Origin: Planctomycetota bacterium
GTDB lineage: Bacteria > Planctomycetota > PLA2 > JAEUHO01
Assembly: GCA_020631815.1 (NCBI GenBank)
Contig: JACKGW010000009.1
Span: 1-64,000, forward strand
Length of the DNA stretch: 64,000 bases
Direction: 5' to 3'
Part shown: in pieces, positions 8,991 to 18,370 of the stretch
Layout of the letters: every line of letters begins with the position of its first letter
How positions within the stretch are numbered: position 1 is the stretch's first letter
Program-made: the position numbers and the translations under genes
The notes under the pieces: model-generated
What the model was told of the DNA's origin: nothing
The model's input: the letters and a program-made list of their open reading frames with translations, nothing else
The model's database searches: none

Positions 8991-10343
8991 TCAGAGCGTG
9001 AGGGCGTAGTCCTCGACCAGGACGCCCGGCAGGCGCCAGACGTCGGTGCTGCGCGCCCCGTACGTCGAGCCGTCCGCCAAGGTCTCCACGTCGCTGCCGA
9101 TCGCGACCAGGTTGTCGCCCAGCATGTGGTACGCCGTCTCGTCGAAGCGCATGGTGTCGACGGGCGCCACGATCTCGCCCCCCTCCACCCAGAACGTGGC
9201 AAAGCGGGTCATGCCCGTGGCGCGACATGCCATGCGGTCGGAGAAGTTGAGATACCAGAGGTTGCCCACGTAGAGGCCCGTGCCGAGCGAGCCCAGGACG
9301 TCGTCCGGAGCGAGCGAGCCGCCCGCCATCGTCAGGGCCTCCGGGCGCTCGGCGTCCGACGCCCCGGTGTGCGGCACGCCGAACTCGCGGGACGAGCGTG
9401 GCGACACGAGGGCGCCCGCCGGCGCGCCCGCGGTGACCAGCGGTACGCGTGCCGGGCGTGCGAAGCCGTCGCCTTGGAAGGCCGGGGCAAGCGCCCCCTC
9501 GACGTGCTCCTCGAGGTGCACGTCCGTGCCGAACCGCGCGTCGCCCTCGAGCATCCGGAGCAACGGGGACTGCTTGGTGCGCTGGGCCTTCAAGCCAAAG
9601 CCGCCCCAGGCCAGCATCTGCATCCACTCGTGGAGCGCTGCCGGGCCCAGCCAGGCGCGGTAGCGGCCCGGTGCGACCTTGTGGGCGGGACGCGCGAGCA
9701 CCTCGAGCTCGCGCGCGACCTCCCCCGCCTTGCGCTCGAACGCACTCGCGTCGAACGACGGGCCGGCCAGGTCCTTCTTGACCGCCCGGTCACGGGCATC
9801 CTGGCGGTGCGCACTCCAGTCCAAGTGCGACGACGCGACCTCGTGCCAGTTGCGCTGGCCCGTCGAAGAGGCGAAGGCGCGGCGGACCGTGCCGGCAGCG
9901 TAGATGCCGACCACGTCGGCCCCGGCGGGGGCCGACCCCACCACGAGGTCGAGGACGTCGCCCGGATCGTCAGGCCGGCCCGTGACCTCGCGGACCGTGT
10001 CCGGCTCCCCGTCGGCGAGCAACAGCCAAGGGTCCTCGGGAAGCGCCGGCACGAGGGCACGCAGCGCAGCCACTTCCTGCCGCACGCGCAGGGTGTCTGC
10101 GTCCAGCTGTCCCGCCAGGTCGATGGCCGAGGAGGCCTGGCGTGCGCCGCAGGAGAGCGACAGGCTCACGCGGTTCTGTTCGACGGTGCCACCCTGGCGC
10201 ACCCGACCTGCGTTGAACCGGGCGAAGTCGGAGGACTCCCCCGCGTAGTAGACGTCGAGGCGCTCGCCGGCCTGCAGGCCGGAGAACGCCGCGCGCGCCA
10301 GCCCCTCCCACCAGGTCCGGGCCGAGTCGGTGCGATCGCTCAT
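8991..10343 (-). CDS. pmbA: TldE/PmbA-type subunit of the TldD/TldE protease
   Basis: 450 residues. It belongs to the PmbA/TldE half of the TldD/TldE family: it shares the fold with TldD but lacks the HExxxH zinc motif, as expected for the non-catalytic partner. Recognisable conserved parts include YYAGESSDFARFNAGRVRQ near the N-terminus and YVGNLWYLNFSDRM with VEGGEIVAPV near the C-terminus. In E. coli the TldD/TldE heterodimer degrades unfolded peptides and takes part in maturation of microcin B17 and CcdA turnover. The ATG start at 10343 overlaps the tldD stop (ATGA), so the two are co-translated, tldD first. Confidence 0.92.
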   Translation of the reverse strand: MSDRTDSARTWWEGLARAAFSGLQAGERLDVYYAGESSDFARFNAGRVRQGGTVEQNRVSLSLSCGARQASSAIDLAGQLDADTLRVRQEVAALRALVPALPEDPWLLLADGEPDTVREVTGRPDDPGDVLDLVVGSAPAGADVVGIYAAGTVRRAFASSTGQRNWHEVASSHLDWSAHRQDARDRAVKKDLAGPSFDASAFERKAGEVARELEVLARPAHKVAPGRYRAWLGPAALHEWMQMLAWGGFGLKAQRTKQSPLLRMLEGDARFGTDVHLEEHVEGALAPAFQGDGFARPARVPLVTAGAPAGALVSPRSSREFGVPHTGASDAERPEALTMAGGSLAPDDVLGSLGTGLYVGNLWYLNFSDRMACRATGMTRFATFWVEGGEIVAPVDTMRFDETAYHMLGDNLVAIGSDVETLADGSTYGARSTDVWRLPGVLVEDYALTL

Positions 10344-11770
10344 GCGCCTCCGAAGACCGCGATGTCGCGGAAGTGGCAAGCGGGCGAGGCATGCCCGACG
10401 CGCACCATCTGGTTGGGTTCACCCTTGCCGCAGTTGGGCGTGCCGAGGACCTCACGCGTGCTGGCGTCGCCGACACCGGCCAGATTGCGCCAGAAGGTGG
10501 CGCTGATGCCGCGGTAGTTGGGCTTGCGAACGAGCTCGGCGAGCTTCCCGTCGCGAATCCGCCGGCCCATCTCGCAGCCGAACTGGAACTTGTTGCGCGC
10601 GTCGTCGATGGACCAGGAGCAGTTCGTCTCCATGTAGACGCCGTCCTCGACCGCCCCCACGAGCTCGTCGAAGCTCGACGTGCCGGGCTCGAGGTTGAGG
10701 TTGGCCATCCGGTCGATGGGCGGACGGTTCCAGGCACAGGCCCGGGCGTTGGCGACGCCCGGCACGCCCGAGCGGGCCTGCGAAGCCGCGCCTCCCAAGC
10801 CCCGCTCCAGGATCCCCTTGCGGATCAACCACTGGCGCTTGGCCGGCGTGCCGTCGTCGTCGAAGGCATAGGAAGCAACCTGGCCGTGGACATCCGGGTC
10901 GAACGTGACGTCGAGCAGCTCGGAGCCGTAGCGGTACGTCCCGAACATGTCGAGCGTCACGAAGCTCGTTCCGGCGTAGTTGCGCTCGTCGCCCAGGATC
11001 CGGTCCAGCTCGAGCGGGTGACCGATCGACTCGTGGATCTGCAGGATCATCTGGTCAGGCGCCAGCACGACGTCGCAGGTCTGCTCCGGGCACATGGGTG
11101 CTGCCAGCAGCTCGCGGGCTTCGTCCGCCACGCGCCGCGCACGGCCCGGAGGCAGGATGCGCTCCAGCACCTCCAGACCGCCCTGGCGCGCATGCCCGCG
11201 CCCGCCGAGCGTCCGCACCTGCGAGTCCCCCGCGACGTGCGCCACCGCGACCGCAAAGGGGATCGTCACCTCGTAGCGCTGGTGCACGCGCATGCCCGCC
11301 GAGTCCAGCAGCAAGGTCTCCACATCCACGTGCTCGAGGCTGGCGTGGCGGTCCACGATCGACGGGTCGACCGTCATCTCCGCACACGACTGCCGCAGGC
11401 GGTCGATCAGCTCGGCGGGGGCGACACGCGTGAAGGGCTGCTCGGCGGGGCCTTCGTAGCTGCCCTCGACGGGCGTGGGCAGCGGGACCTCCGCCTGGAT
11501 CGACCGACCGCGCGTGCGCGCGGCCCAGCCTTGGGCACGCCGAAACGCCTCGGCCAAGCCCGCGTCGGAGAGGTCGCTCGTGGCGGCGTAGCCGGCCCCC
11601 CCGCCGTCGCGGACGGTGACGAGCACGCCCGCTTCGTCCCCTCGCATCCACGGCTCGAGGACGTCGTTGCGGACGTGGGCGACGTTGCGGCTCTCGCGGT
11701 GCCACCTGAGGCTTGCGTGCTCCACGGCGGGGCACGTCCGGCGGAACGAGGCCTCCAGACCTTCCAGCAC
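10340..11770 (-). CDS. tldD: TldD, zinc metalloprotease subunit of TldD/TldE
   Basis: 476 residues from GTG 11770, with GGGAGGA about eight bases upstream. The frame is open for 137 further codons upstream, but that part overlaps the divergent ABC gene and looks like shadow sequence. The zinc motif HESIGH lies at residues 246-251, followed by ELDRILGDERNYAGTSF, typical of TldD. The C-terminal NRPPIDRMANLNLEPG and the Cys-containing region near GTPNCGKGEPNQMVRVG are also family features. It forms the catalytic half of the dimer with the downstream PmbA-like protein, probably in the cytoplasm. Its start is only 109 bases from the start of a divergent ABC exporter operon, so a shared promoter region is likely. 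Confidence 0.93.
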   Translation of the reverse strand: MLEGLEASFRRTCPAVEHASLRWHRESRNVAHVRNDVLEPWMRGDEAGVLVTVRDGGGAGYAATSDLSDAGLAEAFRRAQGWAARTRGRSIQAEVPLPTPVEGSYEGPAEQPFTRVAPAELIDRLRQSCAEMTVDPSIVDRHASLEHVDVETLLLDSAGMRVHQRYEVTIPFAVAVAHVAGDSQVRTLGGRGHARQGGLEVLERILPPGRARRVADEARELLAAPMCPEQTCDVVLAPDQMILQIHESIGHPLELDRILGDERNYAGTSFVTLDMFGTYRYGSELLDVTFDPDVHGQVASYAFDDDGTPAKRQWLIRKGILERGLGGAASQARSGVPGVANARACAWNRPPIDRMANLNLEPGTSSFDELVGAVEDGVYMETNCSWSIDDARNKFQFGCEMGRRIRDGKLAELVRKPNYRGISATFWRNLAGVGDASTREVLGTPNCGKGEPNQMVRVGHASPACHFRDIAVFGGA

Positions 11771-11879
11771 TCCCGTATCCTCCCTGGACCTGTGGGACGA
11801 AACCCGTCTGCGGCGGCACGGTACCACGTGCCGACCCGCGCCAGGAGGCGGACTGCGGGCAGGGACGGGGAGGTCGGCC

Positions 11880-12884
11880 GTGATCGAGGTCCGGGGTCTG
11901 GGCAAGACGTACCGGACGCATCGCAAGGCCCCTGGCCTATGGGGCTCGGTGCGCGGCCTGTTCCGTCGCGAGCACGTCGAGAAGCACGCCGTCGTCGACG
12001 TCTCGTTCGACGTCGGCCCCGGGGAGATCGTCGGGCTGGTCGGCCCCAACGGAGCCGGCAAGACCACGGTCGTGAAGATGCTGGCGGGCATCGTCCACCC
12101 GACGACGGGGCACATCCGCGTGCTCGACCACGAGCCGTGGAAGCGCGACAACGCCTTCCGCAGCCGCATCGCGCTCGTCATGGGCCAGAAGCAGCAGCTG
12201 TGGTGGGACCTGCCGGCCGCCGACAGCTTCGACCTGCTGCGCGAGATCTACCGCATCCCCCGTGAGCGCTACAAGGCGACCCTCGACGAGCTTGTCGAGG
12301 CCCTGGCCGTGGGCCCCTACCTGACGGTGCCCGTGCGCCGCCTGAGCCTCGGTGAGCGCATGCGCATGGAGCTCGTCGCGGCCCTGCTCCACCGGCCCGA
12401 CGTCGTGTTCCTCGACGAGCCCACGATCGGTCTCGACCTGACGGCCCAGCGCGCCATCCGCGAGTTCCTGCTCGACTACCAGCGCCGCGTCCAACCGGCC
12501 GTGATCCTGACCAGCCACTACATGGAGGACATCGAGCGCCTCTGCCCCCGCATCCTGATCCTGCGTGAAGGGCGGATCGTGTTCGACGGGCCGCTGCGCG
12601 AGATCCACGCGCGCTACGCGGAGACCAAGCGCATCACGGCCCAGCGCAGCATCGGTGCAGGCGCCGACCCGGCCGCCGACCTGGGGACCTGGCCCGCGGA
12701 CCTGGGCGAGGTCCTGACCTGCACGCCCGACGTGGTGACCGTCAGCGTCCCGCGCGCGCGCGTCGCGCAGGCCGCCCAGCTGCTGCTCTCGCGCTTGACG
12801 GTGATCGACCTCGCCATCCAGGAAGAGGACATCGGCACCGTCATCGAGCGCATCTACCAAGGCCAGACGGGAGACGGCGCGTGA
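11880..12884 (+). CDS. ABC-2 exporter ATP-binding protein
   Basis: 334 residues from GTG 11880, preceded by GGGGAGG. All ABC ATPase motifs are present: Walker A GPNGAGKTT, the Q-loop region with GQKQQLWWDLPA, signature LSLGE, Walker B VVFLDEPTIGLD and the switch His in LTSHYMED. A C-terminal extension of about 100 residues follows, as in drug or polysaccharide ABC-2 exporters. The stop overlaps the GTG start of the first permease, and a second permease follows, giving a complete exporter with two different membrane subunits. Substrate unknown; related three-gene sets are annotated for export of antibiotics, lipids or polymers, so none should be assumed. Confidence 0.9.
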   Translation: MIEVRGLGKTYRTHRKAPGLWGSVRGLFRREHVEKHAVVDVSFDVGPGEIVGLVGPNGAGKTTVVKMLAGIVHPTTGHIRVLDHEPWKRDNAFRSRIALVMGQKQQLWWDLPAADSFDLLREIYRIPRERYKATLDELVEALAVGPYLTVPVRRLSLGERMRMELVAALLHRPDVVFLDEPTIGLDLTAQRAIREFLLDYQRRVQPAVILTSHYMEDIERLCPRILILREGRIVFDGPLREIHARYAETKRITAQRSIGAGADPAADLGTWPADLGEVLTCTPDVVTVSVPRARVAQAAQLLLSRLTVIDLAIQEEDIGTVIERIYQGQTGDGA

Positions 12885-13693
12885 GGCCGCGTCTCTTCCT
12901 CGCCGTGACCGCCCAGCAGGTGCGCCGCAGCATGGCGTATCGGGTGGACTTCTGGATCAGCAGCACGGCCGGGTTCGTGACGACGTTCGGCTTGGCCTGG
13001 TGCGTCTGGACGGCAGTCTTCGCTTCGGCGGGCAGCAACGAGATCCGCGGCTGGACGCTCGACGGGATGCTGCTCTACATGGTGGTGGTCGTCCTGCTCG
13101 GGCGCGTCGTGCGCGGTGGCGACATCGACATGACCATCAGCAACGAGATCTACCAGGGCGGCCTCAACCGCTACCTGGTGTTCCCGGTCTCCTACCAGCC
13201 CTTCAAGTACGCCCAGGCCGTAGGCACCCTCCTTCCCGCCCTCGTCCAGCTGGCGCTGTTCTGTGCGATCTTCCTGCTGGTCGTCGGACGCCCGGCCGAC
13301 ATCGCCATCACGCCCTTTGGCGTCCTCGGCGCGATCGCGGCCATGGCGGTCGGACACGTCCTGTACTTCCTGCTGGGCTATCCGCTGGAGCTGGTCGCGT
13401 TCTGGGCAGACAACGTCTGGAGCCTCGCCGTCACGCTGCGCTTCGTGACCACCCTCCTGGGCGGCATGATGATCCCGCTTGCGTTGTTTCCCGGCTGGGC
13501 CCAGGACGTCCTCGCCTTCACGCCCTTCCCCATCCTGTACGCCGTGCCCGCCGAGACCCTGCTCGGACGCATGGACCCCGCCCTGTGGGCCCGTCACATG
13601 GTCGTGGCCCTCGTGTGGTGCGTCATCGTGCAGCGCATCGGTACCTGGGTCTGGCGACGCGGAAGCCTGCAGTACAGCGGCGTCGGGATGTGA
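12881..13693 (+). CDS. ABC-2 family permease subunit 1
   Basis: 270 residues from GTG 12881, overlapping the ATPase stop (GTGA). It has about six hydrophobic segments. The cytosolic start FLAVTAQQVRRSMAYRVDFW and the segment GGDIDMTISNEIYQGGLNRYLVFPVS are typical of the ABC-2 membrane family once called DUF990. It pairs with the next gene, which has the same fold but a different sequence, so the exporter is probably a heterodimeric membrane pore driven by the preceding ATPase. The stop TGA overlaps the ATG of subunit 2 (TGATG). Confidence 0.87.
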   Translation: MRPRLFLAVTAQQVRRSMAYRVDFWISSTAGFVTTFGLAWCVWTAVFASAGSNEIRGWTLDGMLLYMVVVVLLGRVVRGGDIDMTISNEIYQGGLNRYLVFPVSYQPFKYAQAVGTLLPALVQLALFCAIFLLVVGRPADIAITPFGVLGAIAAMAVGHVLYFLLGYPLELVAFWADNVWSLAVTLRFVTTLLGGMMIPLALFPGWAQDVLAFTPFPILYAVPAETLLGRMDPALWARHMVVALVWCVIVQRIGTWVWRRGSLQYSGVGM

Positions 13694-14478
13694 TGCGCTA
13701 CGTCCGCCTCTACATCGCCTTCGTGCGCTTCGCTTTCATGCGGGCCATGGAGTTCCGCCTCGACTTCTTCTTCCGCTTCGGCATGGACGTCATCTGGTAC
13801 GCCTACCAGCTGGCCTTCTTCGAGATCCTCTTCCTGCGCACCCCCACCTTGCTCGGGATGACGCCGGCCGACGTGCGGGTCTTCATCGGCGCCGTCTTCG
13901 TGATGGACGCCTTCCACATGACGGTGTTCGCGACCAACATGTGGTGGTTCCCGATCCAGGTGAACCGGGGCGACCTCGACTTCCACTTGGTGCGTCCGGT
14001 CTCGTCCCTGTTCTTCCTGAGCGTGCGCGAGTTCGCCGCCAACTCGTTCTTCAACCTCGTCCTCGCCATCGGCGTGCTGGTCTGGATGATCTCCGCCCAC
14101 CCGGCTGACTTCGGTGCCGTGCGCCTCGCGGGCTTCGTGGGCCTGCTGCTGGTCTGCAGCCTCCTGCACCACGCGCTGAACGTGCTCTTCCTGCTGCCCG
14201 TGATCTGGATGCACAACGCCGCGGGCCTGCGCGACCTGTTCATGGGCCTGGGCCAGTACATGGCCCGCCCCGACGTGATCTACCGCGGCTGGGTACGCCG
14301 CCTGTTCACGGTCGTGTTGCCCTTTGCGGTCTTGGTCTCGTTCCCCGTGCGCGCCCTGCTGGGCCCGGACTTCCTCGGGCCCGCCCTCCAGATCCTCGCG
14401 ACGACGGCCGTGGCCTACGGGATCCTGGCGGTGGCTTGGCGCTTCGCGCTCCGCGCGTACTCGTCCGCGTCCAGCTAG
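13693..14478 (+). CDS. ABC-2 family permease subunit 2
   Basis: 261 residues from ATG 13693, coupled to subunit 1 through TGATG; a GTG at 13690 is an equally coupled alternative. The organisation mirrors subunit 1: YIAFVRFAFMRAMEFRLDFFFRFG at the start, an amphipathic stretch NRGDLDFHLVRPVSSLF, and about six membrane segments. The paired motifs EFRLDFF/YRVDFW and LDFHLVRPVS/LNRYLVFPVS show the two permeases are ancient duplicates. It probably forms the exporter pore with subunit 1. Confidence 0.87.
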   Translation: MRYVRLYIAFVRFAFMRAMEFRLDFFFRFGMDVIWYAYQLAFFEILFLRTPTLLGMTPADVRVFIGAVFVMDAFHMTVFATNMWWFPIQVNRGDLDFHLVRPVSSLFFLSVREFAANSFFNLVLAIGVLVWMISAHPADFGAVRLAGFVGLLLVCSLLHHALNVLFLLPVIWMHNAAGLRDLFMGLGQYMARPDVIYRGWVRRLFTVVLPFAVLVSFPVRALLGPDFLGPALQILATTAVAYGILAVAWRFALRAYSSASS

Positions 14479-14600
14479 GCCCCCGGGCCGGAAGGCCACG
14501 TCGAGCCTGCCCACTCCCCGCAGCGAGGTCCAAGGCGGCGGTGCTGCGGATACCCTGCGCAACCCCGTGCGGCCCGGGCAGCGCGGGGATGGGAGGTCGC

Positions 14601-17600
14601 ATGCGCACGAGGCTCGAGGGATCCACACGCAAGGCGCGCATGCTGGTGCTCTTGGCACTGGCCGCGCTCTGCCCTCTGGCGGGCGCGCCGGCCCGGGCGG
14701 ACGGGGAGTCGCTCGAGGCCGTCCGCTTCGTGCTCCTGCACGACGTCTCGCCCGACGGACGCCACGTGGTCGTGTCCTGGCGCGGAGACCTCTGGCGCGC
14801 GCCCATCGAAGGCGGCCGCGTGGAGCGGCTTACGTTCCATCCCGCGAACGACACCCGCCCGGTCATCTCCCCGGACGGTCGCTGGATCGCATTCACCAGC
14901 GACCGCAGCGGCGATGAGCAGGTCTGGCGCCTGCCGTGGACGGGCGGCCGGCCCGAGCAGCTGACCTTCCACACGGAGGGCTCGCGCGCCTACGACATGT
15001 GGCCCGACGGGTCCGCGTTGCTCACGCGTGCCGTGCGCGACAACGAGTGGTACGACGCGCGTCGCTTCTTCCGCCAGCCCGTCGACCCCGATCGCCGGGC
15101 GGAGCTGCTGTTCGACGCCCGTGCCAACGTGGGTCGCGTCTCGCCCGACGGCAAGCAGCTGGTCTACACGCGCGAGGGCGTGCCGATCTGGCGCAAGGGC
15201 TACCACGGCGCCGCGGCGAGCCACACGTGGGTCCACGATCTGGGCACCGACCGTCACCGCCCGCTGACCAAGCACGATCGAGGCGATCGCTGGCCGGTGT
15301 GGATCGAAGGTGGCAAGGCCGTGCTCGTCGCCAGCCAGGAGAACGGCACGTTCAACCTGTGGCGCGTGGACCCCGTCACGGGCGACCGCCGTCGCCTCAC
15401 CTCGTTCGAAGACCAGGGCGTGCTCACGCTCTCCGTCGCACGCTCGGCACCGGTTGCCGTGGTCCGCGTCGGCATGGACCTGTTCAGCGTGGACCTCTCC
15501 GCTGCGGCCACGGCTCCGGAAGGCTCCCTCGAAGCGCGCCCGTTGCCGTTGCGCTACGACGGTCCGCCGCTCGTGGACACCGTGGACCGGCTGACACTCA
15601 CGTCGGCTGACGAAGCCGCGTTCACCGACGACGCGCGCGAGATCGCCCTCGTGCTCGACGGCGACCTCTACGTCATGGACACCGAGCTGCGCGAGCCCGT
15701 GCGGATCACCGGCACGCCGGAGACCGAGTCCTCGCCCGTCTTCAGCCCGGATCACGGCACCCTTTGGTTCACGAGCGAAGCCGGCGGCCAGGTCGACATC
15801 TGGCGCGCGCGCCGCGCCGACGAGAGCCTGCCGTTCTGGCGCCAGTCGTCGTTCAAGGTCGAGCGCATCACCGAGGACGATGCCGTCGAGCATCGACTCG
15901 AGATCGCGCCGGACGGGAAGCATCTCGTCTACGTGCGCGGGGCCGGCGAAGTCTGGTGGCGCGACCTCGAGGGTGGCTCCCCCAAGCGCCTGCTCAAGGA
16001 CTGGGACGAGCCCGACTTCACCCTGTCGCGAGATGGTCGCTGGATCGCCTACGCCGTGGACGATGCGGACTTCAACCGCGACGTGTGGATCCGCGCCGCC
16101 GACGACGAGAACGCCGAGCCCTACAACGTGAGCCGCCACCCGGACCACGACGGCGAGCCCACCTTCAGCCCGGACGGCAAGCGCCTCGCCTTCGTGGGTC
16201 GACGCTGGGGTGAGGAAGCCGACCTCGTCGTCGTCAGCCTCACGAAGGGACTCGCCGAGGAGTCCTCCCGCGATCGCCGCATGGAGAAGGCGCTCGAGGC
16301 CATGAAGGGGCGCAAGACCAAGGGCGCGAAGGAGCCGCCCAAGGCCCAGCCCAAGAAGGAGCCGGCGGACCCGCCCCCGGCCGCCGAAGCCGCCTCCCCG
16401 CTGGTGGGCCGCTGGAGCGGCACGGCGGAGGGCCCCGCCCCGATTCCGCCGACCGGCCTGGCCCTCGTGCTCACGGTCACGTCCGACGAGCACGGTGCCT
16501 TGGCCGGCTCGCTCTCGGTCCCGGGTCAGATCGACGCCACGCTCACGACGATCGAGCTGACGGCGGAGACCGGCGCCGTGCACCTCGCGGGCACGACGCC
16601 TACCGGCGAGATCGTGGCCGACGGCAAGCTGGACGGGAACCGCATCGAGGGGACGTGGCGCATCGAAGGCCTCATGGCCGGCACGTTCCGACTGGAGCGC
16701 GAGGCCGCCGCACCAGCGGCCGAGAAGCCCGCGCCCGACAAGCCGGCCCCGGGCAAGGACGCGCCCGCGCACGAGGACGCCAAGGGCGAGAAGGATGGCG
16801 ACGACGCCAAGAAGCCCAAGAAGGACGAAGACAAGCTCGTCGAGATCGACTTCGAGGGGCTTGCCGACCGCCTCCAGCGCATCTCCATTCCCAACAGCAA
16901 CGAGGGCAACCTCCTGTGGTCCCCGGATGGCAAGCGCCTGGCGTTCCGTGCCAACGTCAAGGGCCAAGACGGGCTGTACGCAATCACGTTCCCCGACAAG
17001 CTCGAGCCGGCGAAGCTCGCGGGGGCTCCGGGGCGTGGTGCGCGCTGGCTCGCCGAGCCCAAGGCCTTGGTCTGGCTCGACGGCGGCAAGCCCGTGCGCG
17101 TCGACGAGCGCGGCAAGGCAACGTCCTACGCCTTCCGCACCTGGGCCGAGCGCGAGCTGGGCCCCTGGCACCGGGTCATTTTCGACGAGGCCTGGCGCTG
17201 GATGCGCGACACGTTCTACGACCCGCGCATGGGCGGCAAGGACTGGACGGCGATCCGTGCGCGGTACGCGGACGCGGCCGAGGCCACGCGCACGCGCGAC
17301 GAGCTCGAGCAGGTCGTGGAGATGATGCTGGGCGAGCTCAACGCGTCGCACCTGGGCTTCGGCTGGCGCTCGCCGGGCTACCGGCCGGACGGCTGGCGGC
17401 CCACGACGTGCCACCTCGGCGTGCTGTTCGACCGCGCCGCGGGGGGCGAGGGTCTCCTCGTGCGAGACGTCGTACGAGGCAGCCCGGCGGACCACGCGGC
17501 GAGCCGCATCCGTCCCGGTGAGCGGATCCTCTCGATCGACGGCTATCCGTTGACGACCCACACGGACGTGGGCCGTCTGCTCACGGGCCTCATGGAGCGG

Positions 17601-18356
17601 GACATCCGCGTGCACGTCCTCGGCGCCGACGAGGCCACGCGCGAAGTCACCATCCGCCCGGTGTCCTACGCCACGATCCGGGGCCTGCTCTACGAGCACA
17701 CCATGGACAAGACGCGGGCGGCCGTCGACGAGCGCTCAGGCGGTCGCATCGGCTACCTGCACGTGCGCGGCATGGACTGGCCGAGCTTCGAGCGCTTCGA
17801 GCAGGAGCTCTACAAGGTCGGCCACGGCAAGGACGGTTTGATCATCGACGTTCGCGAGAACGGCGGTGGGTTCACGGCCGACCATCTGCTGACCTGTCTC
17901 AGCCAGCCCGTCCACGCGTTCACGGTGCCGCGCGGCGGACAGGCCGGCTACCCGCAGGGCCGCATGGTCTACGCGCGCTGGACGAAGCCCATCGTGGTGC
18001 TGTGCAACCAGAACAGCTTCAGCAACGCCGAGATCTTCTCGCACGCGATCAAGACGCTGGGCCGTGGCCGCCTGGTTGGCGTGGCCACGGCGGGTGGTGT
18101 CATCAGCACGGGCGGTACACGCCTGCGTGGAGGCGCCACGTTGCGCCTTCCCGGTCGCGGCTGGTTCGGTCTCGAGAACGGCGCGGACATGGAGCTGCGC
18201 GGCGCGGAGCCCGACGTGCGCGTGGAGATCACGCCGATGGACGAGGACGGCGGCAAGGACCCGCAGCGCGACGCCGCCGTCGATGCCCTGCTCGAGGACC
18301 TCGCCGTGTGGGACGCGCGCCCCAAGGTCGCGCCGCACTACCGCAGCGAAAGGTAG
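14601..18356 (+). CDS. Exported Tricorn-like protease (propeller, PDZ, S41 domain) with an inserted domain
   Basis: 1251 residues. ATG 14601 is preceded by GGGAGG (spacing short, four bases) and gives a clear signal peptide cut near ARA (residue 33). Beta-propeller repeats of WD40/PD40 type occupy about residues 40-570 (SPDGRHVVVSW, SPDGRWIAFTSDRSG, SPDGKRLAFVG). A Lys/Pro/Ala linker, a compact domain at about 602-704 starting LVGRWSGTAEG, and a second charged linker follow. Propeller sequence resumes at EIDFEGLADRLQRI (about 747). A PDZ domain (about 940-1015, IRPGERILSIDG) and an S41 peptidase domain complete it, with NSFSNAEIF around residues 1139-1145 where the family nucleophile lies; Ser1141 is my best guess. 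Tricorn enzymes degrade oligopeptides; this one is predicted periplasmic. The inserted domain is unusual. Confidence 0.9.
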   Translation: MRTRLEGSTRKARMLVLLALAALCPLAGAPARADGESLEAVRFVLLHDVSPDGRHVVVSWRGDLWRAPIEGGRVERLTFHPANDTRPVISPDGRWIAFTSDRSGDEQVWRLPWTGGRPEQLTFHTEGSRAYDMWPDGSALLTRAVRDNEWYDARRFFRQPVDPDRRAELLFDARANVGRVSPDGKQLVYTREGVPIWRKGYHGAAASHTWVHDLGTDRHRPLTKHDRGDRWPVWIEGGKAVLVASQENGTFNLWRVDPVTGDRRRLTSFEDQGVLTLSVARSAPVAVVRVGMDLFSVDLSAAATAPEGSLEARPLPLRYDGPPLVDTVDRLTLTSADEAAFTDDAREIALVLDGDLYVMDTELREPVRITGTPETESSPVFSPDHGTLWFTSEAGGQVDIWRARRADESLPFWRQSSFKVERITEDDAVEHRLEIAPDGKHLVYVRGAGEVWWRDLEGGSPKRLLKDWDEPDFTLSRDGRWIAYAVDDADFNRDVWIRAADDENAEPYNVSRHPDHDGEPTFSPDGKRLAFVGRRWGEEADLVVVSLTKGLAEESSRDRRMEKALEAMKGRKTKGAKEPPKAQPKKEPADPPPAAEAASPLVGRWSGTAEGPAPIPPTGLALVLTVTSDEHGALAGSLSVPGQIDATLTTIELTAETGAVHLAGTTPTGEIVADGKLDGNRIEGTWRIEGLMAGTFRLEREAAAPAAEKPAPDKPAPGKDAPAHEDAKGEKDGDDAKKPKKDEDKLVEIDFEGLADRLQRISIPNSNEGNLLWSPDGKRLAFRANVKGQDGLYAITFPDKLEPAKLAGAPGRGARWLAEPKALVWLDGGKPVRVDERGKATSYAFRTWAERELGPWHRVIFDEAWRWMRDTFYDPRMGGKDWTAIRARYADAAEATRTRDELEQVVEMMLGELNASHLGFGWRSPGYRPDGWRPTTCHLGVLFDRAAGGEGLLVRDVVRGSPADHAASRIRPGERILSIDGYPLTTHTDVGRLLTGLMERDIRVHVLGADEATREVTIRPVSYATIRGLLYEHTMDKTRAAVDERSGGRIGYLHVRGMDWPSFERFEQELYKVGHGKDGLIIDVRENGGGFTADHLLTCLSQPVHAFTVPRGGQAGYPQGRMVYARWTKPIVVLCNQNSFSNAEIFSHAIKTLGRGRLVGVATAGGVISTGGTRLRGGATLRLPGRGWFGLENGADMELRGAEPDVRVEITPMDEDGGKDPQRDAAVDALLEDLAVWDARPKVAPHYRSER

Positions 18357-18370
18357 GCCCGCCTCCCCGC

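Noticed and set aside
14475..17699. Minus-strand open frame of more than 1000 codons opposite the Tricorn gene
   Set aside because: No start context, no known domain, and the plus strand encodes recognisable propeller, PDZ and S41 parts throughout.
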